A DNA stretch of 64,000 nucleotides from JABWBD01 sp040768665. Lineage in GTDB: Bacteria; Planctomycetota; Planctomycetia; Pirellulales; Thermoguttaceae. Under the pieces are notes generated by a model that was not told where the DNA came from, ran no database searches, and was given only the letters and a program-made list of their open reading frames with translations. Of the stretch, positions 25,746 through 34,156 are shown piece by piece. The stretch is from the NCBI GenBank assembly GCA_040768665.1, contig JAXGMN010000039.1, forward strand, positions 65,271-129,270, read 5' to 3'. The position numbers and the translations under genes were made by a program. Each line of letters begins with the position of its first letter. The first letter of the stretch is position 1.

Positions 25746-26147
25746 ATGCTCAAGGTGCGTTGGTTGATGGTCGCAGGTTCTCTTTTGATGGTTTGTGTCG
25801 CGGGTTGTTCCGGTCCATCGGCCGATTTGCCGGATTTGGCGCCGGTCAGCGGCACGGTCACCATGGGCGGAGAACCGCTCAGCGGCGTTGCCGTCGTTTT
25901 TGAATCCGCCAAGGGACAGGCCGCTTACGGCACCACCGACCAAAGTGGGCGATACGAGCTGAACTTTAAGGGCGACACCAAGGGAGCGCAGGTGGGTGAG
26001 AACACGGTTCGCATTACGACGCCCCTGGATCACCCCGCGCCGGCCGACTACAAAGACCCGATCCCTGAGAAGTACAACACGTCTTCGCAGTTGAAGGTAA
26101 CGGTCGAACCGGGCCCGAATACTCATGACTTTACTCTCGAACCTTGA
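25746..26147 (+). CDS. Small planctomycete-type lipoprotein with transthyretin-like beta domain
   Basis: 133 residues with signal and lipobox (LLMVCVAGCSGPS). The rest is one carboxypeptidase-regulatory-like beta-sandwich (PVSGTVTMGGEPLSGVAVVF, TTDQSGRYELNF, PDYKDPIPEKYNTSS-like end). Proteins of this kind are very commonly encoded next to DUF1559 genes in planctomycetes, as here (60 bp gap). ATG 25746 follows AGGAGA; the longer frame from 25701 is not needed. Function is unknown; a surface-assembly partner of the pseudopilin is a reasonable guess. Confidence 0.88.
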   Translation: MLKVRWLMVAGSLLMVCVAGCSGPSADLPDLAPVSGTVTMGGEPLSGVAVVFESAKGQAAYGTTDQSGRYELNFKGDTKGAQVGENTVRITTPLDHPAPADYKDPIPEKYNTSSQLKVTVEPGPNTHDFTLEP

Positions 26148-26207
26148 TTGGCTTCCACTTCGGTCGTTGGTATCTGTTTTCATTTCGTTTTGGGGAGGAG
26201 TTCTGCT

Positions 26208-27200
26208 ATGAAACGGTTACTTTTGAAAGCCTGGACTCGCAGGCTCGGTTTCACGCTCGTCGAACTGTTGGTTGTGATCGCCATCATCGGCATCTTGATT
26301 GCGCTGTTGCTTCCCGCCGTCCAGGCGGCCCGTGAAGCGGCCAGACGGTCGCAGTGTTCCAATAATTTGAAACAACTTGCCTTGGGGTTGCACAACTATC
26401 ACGACACGTTCCTCGTCTTTCCGCCCGGATTCGTCGATAGCAGTGTGTCGTACGCCGCGCCGGGATACGAGGTGACTCTTGAGCTTAACCAGAACGGGCT
26501 GGCGTGGTCGGCGTTGATCTTGCCATTCGTCGAACAGGGCCCGTTGTTCGATCAAATTGACAGCCAGACGTCTGGGTACAGGCGACACTGGGAAAAAGAC
26601 TTCAGTTGGGCGACCAACCCGATTGCGGCGTCACGACAAGGGGTTTCTGTATTCAACTGTCCATCAGACAGTATGGGGCCCATTAATACCAAGAGAGGCA
26701 ACTACGGAAAGAACAACTACTTAGGAAATTCGGGCAGGAGTGCTGCACAAGATCTGACTCAGGGAGTTCTTTATCCCGGCTCTAAGATCAAGATACGAGA
26801 TATTCGCGACGGGACCTCCAACACGGCGATGCTCGTCGAGCGGACCGGGAGTACCGAGTTAGGGGGGATGAGTTGCGGCATCCCCGGTGTGGACGCGCAA
26901 AACTGCCAGTGGAACGCCGGTTTGTGGATTGGTGCGCGCACGATCGCTAGTGCGAATGCCTGGTCCCCGGGGATGAACTCGACCGACGTCGACAGCTATG
27001 GTGGAGGTAGCGCGACCTATTTGATCAACCGCTCGACTGCGACTTGGGGGCCTTCATGGGGCAACGGCAGTGACCATCCCGGTGGTCTGCAATGGGCGCT
27101 TTGCGACGCCTCGGTCAGCTTCGTCTCCGAAACCATCGACATGCTGACCTACCGAGCCCTGCGGACCCGTCAACTTGGCGAGACTGTTAGCGGCTATTGA
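26208..27200 (+). CDS. DUF1559 domain protein with type IV pilin-like N-terminus
   Basis: 330 residues beginning at ATG 26208 after GGAGG. The prepilin cleavage/methylation motif GFTLVELLVVIAIIGILIAL lies at about residue 14, followed by the DUF1559 signature AAREAARRSQCSNNLKQLALGLHNYHD. The C-terminal H-x9-DG region reads HPGGLQWALCDASVSF, with Ala in place of the usual Gly. The protein is expected to be processed by a prepilin peptidase and to sit in the inner membrane or be assembled into a pseudopilus. The family is greatly expanded in planctomycetes. The preceding lipoprotein is the usual partner. Confidence 0.95.
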   Translation: MKRLLLKAWTRRLGFTLVELLVVIAIIGILIALLLPAVQAAREAARRSQCSNNLKQLALGLHNYHDTFLVFPPGFVDSSVSYAAPGYEVTLELNQNGLAWSALILPFVEQGPLFDQIDSQTSGYRRHWEKDFSWATNPIAASRQGVSVFNCPSDSMGPINTKRGNYGKNNYLGNSGRSAAQDLTQGVLYPGSKIKIRDIRDGTSNTAMLVERTGSTELGGMSCGIPGVDAQNCQWNAGLWIGARTIASANAWSPGMNSTDVDSYGGGSATYLINRSTATWGPSWGNGSDHPGGLQWALCDASVSFVSETIDMLTYRALRTRQLGETVSGY

Positions 27201-27217
27201 TCGGCCTTCCTCCCGGT

Positions 27218-27247
27218 CCCCGGTCGTCGCCGTCGCGACGACCGGGG
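27218..27247. terminator. Strong hairpin between convergent genes
   Basis: Perfect 12-bp stem CCCCGGTCGTCG/CGACGACCGGGG with a 6-base loop, 18 bp after the DUF1559 stop codon and before the convergent cytochrome gene. No U-tract follows, so termination would be non-canonical. Confidence 0.6.
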
Positions 27248-27377
27248 TGCTGTGTGGCTTTCGGCGTCGGGCGTTGATCAGGATGGGCGCGCTTGAGCGC
27301 GACGAGCGGTCGTGACGTGTGGGTCGGTGTGGCGGATTGCACTCCGACCCTGGCCCGGCGGTATCGCGACCAGATCT

Positions 27378-29402
27378 TTATCGAGAGGATTGCTCTTTGC
27401 CGGTAGATGGGCCGCTAACGTCCGTCGCTGCTACCGGGATGACGGACGATAGGGAGCGCTGTGTGGCTTCGAGGAGTCGCTGGTAGTTGCTCAGCGTTCG
27501 CTTGGGCTGGCGTGAAAGCGAGCCGCAGTAGTGGACCACGTCGACATACTCCTCGCCGGTTAGGGCCTTCGTCGCCGGGTGCGCACTCCCGGGCATCCCC
27601 GTCACGATCCTCAGGAAGATCGACTCGGGCTCGTGGCCGCCCTTGAAAGGACCGCTCACCAGATCCCGAGGCGGATTCGGCAGTCCTTGCTCGTCGAATA
27701 GGGCAACTTCAGGGGGGCCGGTGCCGTCGTCGCCATGGCACGGCCGGCATCCCTTCTGGAGGTATACTTCCCGGCCGCGTGCGACCGCTGCCGGGTCCGC
27801 AGGACCGATCGCCGGCACGGGGACGGCATCTCCGGGGAGACTGCGGAGTTCCACCACTTCCTGGACGTCCTCCTCGTCGATCTCTTCGTCCTCCGCTTCC
27901 AACAGCGCGATATACCACTCGCGCACGCCTTCCCGGCGGAGCCGGAGGACTTCTTCGGCCAACATTTCGAGCTGCTTCTCGCTCAGGTGATCGAATTCCC
28001 TCATCGACGTGCCGGGCATGCCGTCCTTGATCACCCGTTTCAGGTCTTCCACCGTCGGGTTGGTGTTGTCGGTGCTCACCAGCCGAAAACTCTCCGTGCG
28101 GAAATCTCGCGGAAGCGGGAATTGGTGGCGAGCGGCCCGTCCCTTCCCGTCCCCGTTGGCGCCGTGACACGCGGTGCAGTACAGGTCGTACAACTCTGCC
28201 GCAGTCAGATCGGCCTCCTCGCGCCTGGCAACTCGGGAAACTTCCCGCTGGATCCCCGTCGACTGCGCGGCAAATTCCGCTGCGACCGCAGACAGCCGCT
28301 TGAGCTCGTCGGCGGCCTCCGCGTTGCCGGGGTCGACGGCAAGTTGGATGAGCAGGTCGACCCCTCGAAGTTCGTTCGATTCCTCGGCCCCCGCTTGTTC
28401 GAAAAGCCGGTGGGCCACCGCGGTCTCTTCCTGCAGAGCGAACGCCATGGCCGCGTCCTGCTGAAATTCCCGCTTCTTGAGTCCGTAGACGGCCCGCGCT
28501 TGCCCGAACCAACGAAGCGCCTGCGGGTAGTTGCCCGAATCGAGTTCGATCGAGCCCATCTCGCCGCAGAACTCCAGGCCCGGATCGGAGGAGAATCCCA
28601 GCAAGTCGGCCACTGCGCGAGCTTCCTCGACGTGCGACATTTTGCGCAACACGCCCGCGAGGCCCACGACGGCAATCTCGCTCCGCGCGCAGGCAGAGGC
28701 AAAACGCTGGTAGGCCGCCAGCGCCTCGGCAAGGCGATCCTGCTTCTCCAGCAGCCTTGCCACCGCGGTGTGCGCCAGTTCGTGCGCCGGCTGCCGGGCC
28801 ACGGCATTCTCGAATTCCCTCAGTGCCTCGACTTCGCGATTCTGATTGAACCAGTAGACCCCCTGGAGATAGGCGATGTCTGCGTCGTGCGGGAGAGCGG
28901 CAGCCCAGAATTCGAGGATCCGTTCGGCCTTGCCGGGCTCCTTGCGTGCCAGATGGCCGCGCAGGCAGGCGTCGATTGCGTCATAGCGTCGAACGCCCGC
29001 CGCGGCTGGGCTTTTCCAAAGGTCCTCGGGCGCCTCCTGAGCGCCCATGCGGATCAGCCCCAGCGCCTGTTCCTGTTGCCAGCGATGCGGATCCGCGCCC
29101 TGCCGGCGGGCGGATTCCAGGGCTGTCTGCCAGCGATCCATCCGGCCGAAACGCCGAAAACAAGCCGCGCGAATCAGTTCCGTCTCGGCGTCGCCAAAAG
29201 CAAGCCGGTTGGACCAATGCAGCCATCGCTGCGCTTCGCTCAGCGCGCCGGCGTCCATCCGGCGAACGGCCATCCAGCGAGCCCACACGGGAACAGCCAC
29301 CAGCGAGACGGGCAGCGCCACGAAGATCAGCACCGCGAAACCGACGCCCAATATTATCCGGCGGTCGTGTGGCTCGGGAGAATGACTGCGATCAGAACGC
29401 AC
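27378..29402 (-). CDS. Membrane-anchored TPR protein with two cytochrome c domains
   Basis: The start is set to GTG 29402 because AGGAG precedes it by six bases and it puts a membrane anchor at the N-terminus (IILGVGFAVLIFVALPVSLVAV). The frame is open to 29627, but that part runs through a palindromic repeat. The 674-residue protein has a long TPR region (about 40-395; AYLQGVYWFNQNREVEALREFENAVARQ, split in the middle of units). Two cytochrome c domains follow: one with CTACHGANGDGKG and axial GMPGTSM, the second with CRPCHGDDGTGPP and GMPGSAHP. It probably transfers electrons outside the cytoplasmic membrane, with the TPRs as a docking scaffold. It is divergent from the VCBS/heme-motif gene. 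Confidence 0.85.
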   Translation of the reverse strand: MRSDRSHSPEPHDRRIILGVGFAVLIFVALPVSLVAVPVWARWMAVRRMDAGALSEAQRWLHWSNRLAFGDAETELIRAACFRRFGRMDRWQTALESARRQGADPHRWQQEQALGLIRMGAQEAPEDLWKSPAAAGVRRYDAIDACLRGHLARKEPGKAERILEFWAAALPHDADIAYLQGVYWFNQNREVEALREFENAVARQPAHELAHTAVARLLEKQDRLAEALAAYQRFASACARSEIAVVGLAGVLRKMSHVEEARAVADLLGFSSDPGLEFCGEMGSIELDSGNYPQALRWFGQARAVYGLKKREFQQDAAMAFALQEETAVAHRLFEQAGAEESNELRGVDLLIQLAVDPGNAEAADELKRLSAVAAEFAAQSTGIQREVSRVARREEADLTAAELYDLYCTACHGANGDGKGRAARHQFPLPRDFRTESFRLVSTDNTNPTVEDLKRVIKDGMPGTSMREFDHLSEKQLEMLAEEVLRLRREGVREWYIALLEAEDEEIDEEDVQEVVELRSLPGDAVPVPAIGPADPAAVARGREVYLQKGCRPCHGDDGTGPPEVALFDEQGLPNPPRDLVSGPFKGGHEPESIFLRIVTGMPGSAHPATKALTGEEYVDVVHYCGSLSRQPKRTLSNYQRLLEATQRSLSSVIPVAATDVSGPSTGKEQSSR

Positions 29403-29488
29403 CAACCGCTCCTGCTTGTTCGCTGCCGGCGGAAAGACCGAAGTTGCCGCATGCTCATTCGATTGTATTGCCGAATGTTCTTTGTTAC

Positions 29489-29710
29489 AACTCAAACTGT
29501 AAATGCCACCACCGCGGTTTATCCCGGTGGGGCGATGTTTGGCAACTACAAACGCCAAGAACCCTCGTTTTGTGATTTCGCTTCCGCCGCTCGGCCCTAC
29601 AGGCCGAGCGGCGGCAAGCGAAATCACAAAACGGCTCGGATCGCCGTTTGTAGGTTGCCAAACATCGCCCCACCGACGCGGGGTCGGTGGTGGCGTTTAC
29701 GGTTCGAGTT
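29489..29710. repeat. Long (about 222-bp) inverted repeat between divergent genes
   Basis: Arms of about 105 bp run from AACTCAAACTGTAAATGCC to the complementary end GGCGTTTACGGTTCGAGTT, with the centre CCGCCGCTCGGCC-CTACAGG-CCGAGCGGCGG. It could form a cruciform or long hairpin in either transcript. It has the size and shape of a non-autonomous mobile repeat, and occupies the promoter region of both flanking genes. Confidence 0.9.
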
Positions 29711-29776
29711 AGAACTAATCTAGGAGACCATGCGCGCACACGGCGTACGGCGGCCACAGCGAAGGGGTGCGGCAAC

Positions 29777-31381
29777 ATGCCGGGGGCGAAAAGACGAGGG
29801 CTTTCTCGACGAAGCTTAGGCTTTCTGATTGCGGGGGTTGCCTGCCTGGCCGGGCTGTTGGTCTACTGGCGAAACTCGGCTTTCGTCACCCAAGCCGCCT
29901 GGCAGCAGTATGTGCCGTCGTCGCCCGGCTCCGCTGAGGCAATCGCGTTCGACCCGCGGCTCGTCCCTCAAATCGAGGCGTTCTGCGGCGATTGCCACGC
30001 CGTCCCCCTTGCCGAGAATTACCCGCGCGACGCCTGGCACCGCAAGGTACGGCGGGGATACGAATTCTATTCCCGCTCGGGCCGGAACGACCTCGATCCT
30101 CCCCCGATCCGCGAGACCGTCGCCTATTACCGCTCGTTGGCGCCCGAGAAAATCGTATTGCCCCAACCCCCGGACGCACCAACGCGACCGGGCGTCGCCT
30201 TCCTGCCCCAGCACTTGTCTTTTGCGGATACGACGGACGTCCCGCCGGGAATCGGCCATCTGCAGTGGATTGACCTGGAACAAAACGGCAAGCCGGTCCT
30301 GGTGGTTTGCGACATGCGACGCGGCTATGTCTCCGCGTTGGACCTCCGCGATTCGCCCCCAGCTTTTCAACACCTGGCCGCCTTAGACAACCCGTGCCAC
30401 GTCGAGCCATGCGACCTCGACGGGGACGGTCTGCTCGACCTGGTCGTGGCTGACTTGGGCAGCTTTCATGCCCGCGACCACGACCAAGGCCGGGTCGTGT
30501 GGCTGCGTCGCCGGCCGCCCGTTGGTGATTACGAACCGATCGTCGTCGCGTCGGGCCTGGGGCGCGTGGCAAACAATCAGGCCGTCGCTATCGATGGCGA
30601 CGGCGACCTCGACCTGCTCGTCGCCGAGTTCGGCTACAACATGACCGGGAAAATCGCGTTGCTCACCAACACGGCCGAACCCGGCGAGCGCCCGGAATTC
30701 GAAACGCAAGTGCTGGACCCTCGGCCGGGGACCAGTCACATCCTGGTCCACGACCTGAATGACGACGGCCGCCCCGACTTCTTGGCGCTCACCAGCCAAG
30801 AGCACGAATGGATCGCAGCACTGCTTAATCGGCCTGACGGCCCGTTCGAGCGGCAGACGCTCTGGGCAGCCCCCGACCTCACCTTTGGGCTGACCGGCAT
30901 GTGGCTGGTCGACCTCGACCAGGACCGCGATGTGGATGTCCTTTTCACCAACGGCGATACTTTCGACGACCAATACGTCAGGCCGTCTCATGGGGTCCAA
31001 TGGCTGGAGAACCGCGGCTCGCTCGAGTTTACTTACCGGCGGCTCACCGATCTGCCGGGCGCCCACGCCGCGCAAGCGGGCGATTTCGATCGCGACGGCG
31101 ATCTCGACGTGGTTGCGGTCTCCTGGCTCCACGACCAACTGTACCCGGTGGGCGCCGCATCGGGGCCGATGGATTCGATCGTCTACCTGGAGCAATCGTC
31201 ACCCGGAAAATTTGAGCGTCACAGAGTCGAAGTCGGATTTCCGTATCACGCGACGCTGGAGGCGGCGGACTTCGACGCGGATGGCGACCTCGATTTCGCC
31301 GTGGGATGGCAGCCGCACCAGGGGTGGCGAGAGCACTCCATCACCGTCTGGTGGAACCAGGCGGTGAGAAAGAACGACTGA
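29777..31381 (+). CDS. Secreted VCBS/FG-GAP repeat protein with a CxxCH heme motif
   Basis: ATG 29777 gives 534 residues with a basic, hydrophobic N-terminal anchor (LGFLIAGVACLAGLLVYW). A CGDCHAVP motif near residue 74 is like the single heme motif of planctomycete cytochrome-like domains. Six or more FG-GAP/VCBS calcium-loop repeats form a propeller (LDGDGLLDLVVADLG, IDGDGDLDLLVAEFG, LNDDGRPDFLAL, LDQDRDVDVLFTNGD, FDRDGDLDVVAVSW, FDADGDLDFAVGW). The architecture is close to its divergent neighbour in theme (heme motif plus a protein-interaction scaffold). Location is outside the cytoplasmic membrane. A role in electron transfer or surface binding is inference. Confidence 0.85.
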   Translation: MPGAKRRGLSRRSLGFLIAGVACLAGLLVYWRNSAFVTQAAWQQYVPSSPGSAEAIAFDPRLVPQIEAFCGDCHAVPLAENYPRDAWHRKVRRGYEFYSRSGRNDLDPPPIRETVAYYRSLAPEKIVLPQPPDAPTRPGVAFLPQHLSFADTTDVPPGIGHLQWIDLEQNGKPVLVVCDMRRGYVSALDLRDSPPAFQHLAALDNPCHVEPCDLDGDGLLDLVVADLGSFHARDHDQGRVVWLRRRPPVGDYEPIVVASGLGRVANNQAVAIDGDGDLDLLVAEFGYNMTGKIALLTNTAEPGERPEFETQVLDPRPGTSHILVHDLNDDGRPDFLALTSQEHEWIAALLNRPDGPFERQTLWAAPDLTFGLTGMWLVDLDQDRDVDVLFTNGDTFDDQYVRPSHGVQWLENRGSLEFTYRRLTDLPGAHAAQAGDFDRDGDLDVVAVSWLHDQLYPVGAASGPMDSIVYLEQSSPGKFERHRVEVGFPYHATLEAADFDADGDLDFAVGWQPHQGWREHSITVWWNQAVRKND

Positions 31382-31497
31382 CGACCGGCCCCCTCGGCCC
31401 CCACCGCTCCGAGACTGCGCTGCCCGAAGTCACGTGTGCCAGAAAACCTTGCCGCACGCACGAAGGCTATTGCCGCGCGGGTCGAGGATCTACAATA

Positions 31498-31605
31498 CTC
31501 TACAGCAAGACTTCGCCCAAATACATACAACATGTTGTGTTGCTACCAATGCAGTCAGCACAACATATCGTAGTCAAACGCTGGAAGTCTTGTCTTGCTG
31601 TAGAG
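31498..31605. repeat. Inverted repeat upstream of Rpn-type gene
   Basis: Perfect 14-bp arms CTCTACAGCAAGAC and GTCTTGCTGTAGAG, about 80 bp apart, with a nested CAACATGTTGTGTTG/CAACATA element between. It lies 49 bp before the nuclease start. Confidence 0.75.
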
Positions 31606-31653
31606 CAATATCTCATGGCCCATCGTGATTTTCTGGTTCGGCGGAGGAACAAG

Positions 31654-32667
31654 ATGTTGCTGGGAATCAAACCGACGGTCGATTTCGCGTTTAAGAAGAT
31701 CTTCGGCAGTCCGGAGAATGTGCCAATTCTGATCGGACTGCTCAATGCGATCCTGAAGCTTGCCGACCCCATTGTTCACGTCGAGCTACTCAATCCGTTC
31801 AGTTATCAAGACTTCGCGGACGACAAGGTGATCGTGCTGGACATTCGGGCGCGTGATTCGGCCGGCCGGTGGCTGAACATCGAGATGCAGGTATCCATTG
31901 CCACAGGCCTGCTGCAACGGTTGGTCTACTACGCCTGCACGCTGTATGTCGATCAACTCGGCCCCGGACAGAACTACGCGGATCTGCGGCCGGCGATTTC
32001 GATTTGCTTGCTCAACAAGGTCCTGTTCCGTGACGCCTCCGCGCCACACCACCGTTTCCGGTTGGCGGATGCCGAGCACGACATGGAAATTCCCGATTCG
32101 ATCGAGGTACACACGGTGGAGTTGACGAAGTACAATTTGAGCGAAGAGACGATTCGTGAGGCGACGGCGATCGAGCAATGGGCGTTCTTCTTCTTGTTCG
32201 CAGATCGATACGAGCCGGCGCGATTGCGGGAATTGCTGGCGGGCAGAGAGTTTCAGGGAGCAATTACGGCGATCGAAGCGATCGCGGCGAAAACGGAGGA
32301 TCGAGTGATGTACGACCAGCGGGAAAAGGCACAACGCGACTACCAGTGGGCGCTCGATGGTGCGCGGCAGGAGGGGTGGCAGCAGGGCCGCCAAGAAGGG
32401 TGGCAAGAAGGCCGCCAAGAAGGCCGCCAAGAAGGCCGGCAAGAAGGCCGCCAAGAAGGCCGGCAAGAAGGCCGCCAAGAAGGCCGCCAAGAAGGCCGCC
32501 AAGAAGGCCGGCAAGAAGGTTCACTGGCGGGGAAGATTCAATTGCTTCAACAACTCCTTGGCGAGGACTCCAGTTCGACCGAAAGCCTCCTCGCACGTCC
32601 GACGGAGGAGCTTTCGACACTGTTGGCTGATTTGCAGCAGCTTCTCCGGTCACGTCAGGGACAATAG
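31654..32667 (+). CDS. Rpn/PD-(D/E)XK nuclease family protein with QEGR tandem repeats
   Basis: ATG 31654 follows GGAGGA and opens the family start MLLGIKPTVDFAFKKIFG. The core shows the PD-(D/E)XK pattern of the recombination-promoting nuclease/putative transposase family: KVIVLDIRARDSAGRWLNIEMQVS (the D...E-x-Q site) and LVYYACTLYVDQL. The C-terminus (about residues 238-290) holds 13 tandem QEGR-type tetrapeptides coded by near-identical 12-bp units (32368-32523), typical of this family. A leucine-rich tail follows. E. coli members are DNA nucleases that stimulate RecA-independent recombination. An earlier ATG at 31615 is possible but lacks a better ribosome site. 338 residues is a usual length. 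Confidence 0.88.
   Translation: MLLGIKPTVDFAFKKIFGSPENVPILIGLLNAILKLADPIVHVELLNPFSYQDFADDKVIVLDIRARDSAGRWLNIEMQVSIATGLLQRLVYYACTLYVDQLGPGQNYADLRPAISICLLNKVLFRDASAPHHRFRLADAEHDMEIPDSIEVHTVELTKYNLSEETIREATAIEQWAFFFLFADRYEPARLRELLAGREFQGAITAIEAIAAKTEDRVMYDQREKAQRDYQWALDGARQEGWQQGRQEGWQEGRQEGRQEGRQEGRQEGRQEGRQEGRQEGRQEGRQEGSLAGKIQLLQQLLGEDSSSTESLLARPTEELSTLLADLQQLLRSRQGQ
32368..32523. repeat. 12-bp coding tandem repeat (about 13 units)
   Basis: Units of CGCCAAGAAGGC with C/G changes at the third position. They encode QEGR in the nuclease frame. In the +1 frame the same bases read as AAKK/AGKK, like bacterial histone H1-like tails, in an open frame from ATG 32357 to 32755. Confidence 0.9.
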
Positions 32668-33005
32668 GCAGAGTCCGCGGAAGAGCTTTGAAAACTCGCC
32701 ACTTCCCGCGCCTGGCGTTCGGCCCCCAACGCCTTGCGCCTGTCCGGGCCTCTGAACGCTTCCTCCTTACCCCTTCCCCAGATACCGGGTGTTGAGGGAC
32801 GTTAAGAATTGGAGAATCGAGGGTCGTGTCCGCCAACAGCCCCAACGAGTGGAAAACTCACTTAGCCGCTCAGGTCCCACTCGGCAAGCGGGACCTACTG
32901 GCGGGGCCCGCTCTTGAACTATGCCCGCCTTTGGCCAAAAGATCCGGCACGGTCCGCCTCGGGGCTTGACAGGGGCGACGCTCGGAGCACGATGGAGAGT
33001 TTGGG

Positions 33006-33107
33006 CATCGTTCAGAAAAACGGGGATTGGCTCAAAGCCGTACCGCCCGTAATCCAGCAGAAAGCGCCTCACGGTGAGGTGCCTGTCCCCGTTTTTTAAC
33101 CGAGCCA
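33006..33107. repeat. Palindromic intergenic repeat, family B copy 1
   Basis: Inverted repeat with arms AAAAACGGGGATTGGCTC and GAGGTGCCTGTCCCCGTTTTTT, between the nuclease and DUF1080 genes. Other copies are at 35,425, 45,687 and 47,660. The remaining part of 32668-33153 holds no supported gene. Confidence 0.85.
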
Positions 33108-33153
33108 ATTCCGAGAACCTGTTCAGCACCTTTGTTCAACCCGGGAGAAGACC

Positions 33154-33882
33154 ATGTTTCGCTGCTTAGCTCTTACCGTTCTCTTTTCGTCCGCGCTTGG
33201 GGCTTCGGCGGCCGAGGAGCCGCAGTTCGCTCCTGCCGAACCCGCCGGGATGAAGTGCCTCTTCAACGGCAAGGACCTGACGGGCTGGGACGGCGACCCG
33301 CGCCTCTGGTCGGTCCGCGATGGAGTCATTCGCGGCGAGACGACCGCCGAGAATGCGGCAACCGGCAATACGTTCCTTATCTGCAAGGAAGCCAAAACGG
33401 GGGACTTCGAACTGCGGCTTTCCTTCCGCTGCAGCTCCACCAACAACTCGGGCATTCAATACCGCTCCAAGCACATCACCGAGGGGAAGGTGCGGAACCC
33501 ATGGGTTGTCCGCGGCTACCAGCACGAGATCCGCAATGAGCAGAATTTCCCCAGCGTTTCGGGATTCATCTACGACGAGGGCGGCAAACGCGGACGGATT
33601 TGCCTGGTCGGCGAAAAGGCCACCTGGACGGACGACGGGAAGAAGGTTTCCGGCACCCTCATCACCGAGCCGGAGTTTCAGAAGCTGTTCAAGCTGGACG
33701 ACTGGAACGACGTGGTGATCCTCGCCAAGGGCAACCACATCCAGCACTACCTGAACGGCCGATTGATTCTCGATTTCACGGACCACCCGGACCTTGCCCT
33801 CCGCGAAGGTATCCTTGCACTGCAACTCCACGCCGGCAAGCCGATGTGGGCCGAATACAAAAACATCCGCATCACCCAGTAG
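33154..33882 (+). CDS. Secreted DUF1080 (3-keto-disaccharide hydrolase-type) protein
   Basis: 242 residues with a signal peptide (MFRCLALTVLFSSALGASAA). The DUF1080 jelly-roll starts with MKCLFNGKDLTGWDGDPRLWSVRDGVI and continues with GDFELRLSFRCSSTNNSGIQYRS, VRGYQHEI, DWNDVVILAKGNHIQHYLNG and a typical end, GILALQLHAGKPMWAEYKNI. This family includes 3-keto-glycoside hydrolases, and is heavily expanded in planctomycetes that degrade polysaccharides. ATG 33154 follows GGGAGAAG. The next gene is also a secreted hydrolase, about 270 bp further on, which suggests carbohydrate degradation, though no sugar transporter or oxidoreductase is nearby. Confidence 0.93.
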   Translation: MFRCLALTVLFSSALGASAAEEPQFAPAEPAGMKCLFNGKDLTGWDGDPRLWSVRDGVIRGETTAENAATGNTFLICKEAKTGDFELRLSFRCSSTNNSGIQYRSKHITEGKVRNPWVVRGYQHEIRNEQNFPSVSGFIYDEGGKRGRICLVGEKATWTDDGKKVSGTLITEPEFQKLFKLDDWNDVVILAKGNHIQHYLNGRLILDFTDHPDLALREGILALQLHAGKPMWAEYKNIRITQ

Positions 33883-33924
33883 GTCCCACTTGCCGAGCTC
33901 GTCGTTCTACACAAGTCGTGCATT

Positions 33925-34064
33925 TTCTAGCTGGCGAACCTTTGGCCCCTGCCGCACGAGGCGGCAGGGGGCCGGAAGTGCGTTGGAGGACGCGTGCTAG
34001 CTGCCGAACCTCGTTCACCCGTGGCACGAGGCCACGGGGGTTCTGGAGATGTGTGGAACGGCTA
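33925..34064. repeat. Two tandem hairpin units in intergenic DNA
   Basis: Two related units of about 70 bp, each with (C)TAGCTG-CGAACCT followed by a hairpin with GCACGAGGC in the loop: CCCCTGCCGC/GCGGCAGGGG and CCCGTGGC/GCCACGGG. They are 80-90% GC and may act as terminators for the DUF1080 gene. Confidence 0.7.
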
Positions 34065-34156
34065 ACTTGCCGAGCGGGACCTGGAAGCGCCGACGACCTG
34101 AGCAAACCCTAACCCGTCTTTGCATCACCTGGAACGCCCTTTCGAGGAGACCGACC

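Noticed and set aside
27735..29723. 662-codon open frame opposite the TPR-cytochrome gene
   Set aside because: Antisense to clear heme motifs and TPRs and running through the palindrome; no ribosome site or domain.
31654..32667. Reading the QEGR repeat as a CRISPR-like or satellite array
   Set aside because: Units are only 12 bp, contiguous without spacers, and in frame within a nuclease gene where such repeats are known.
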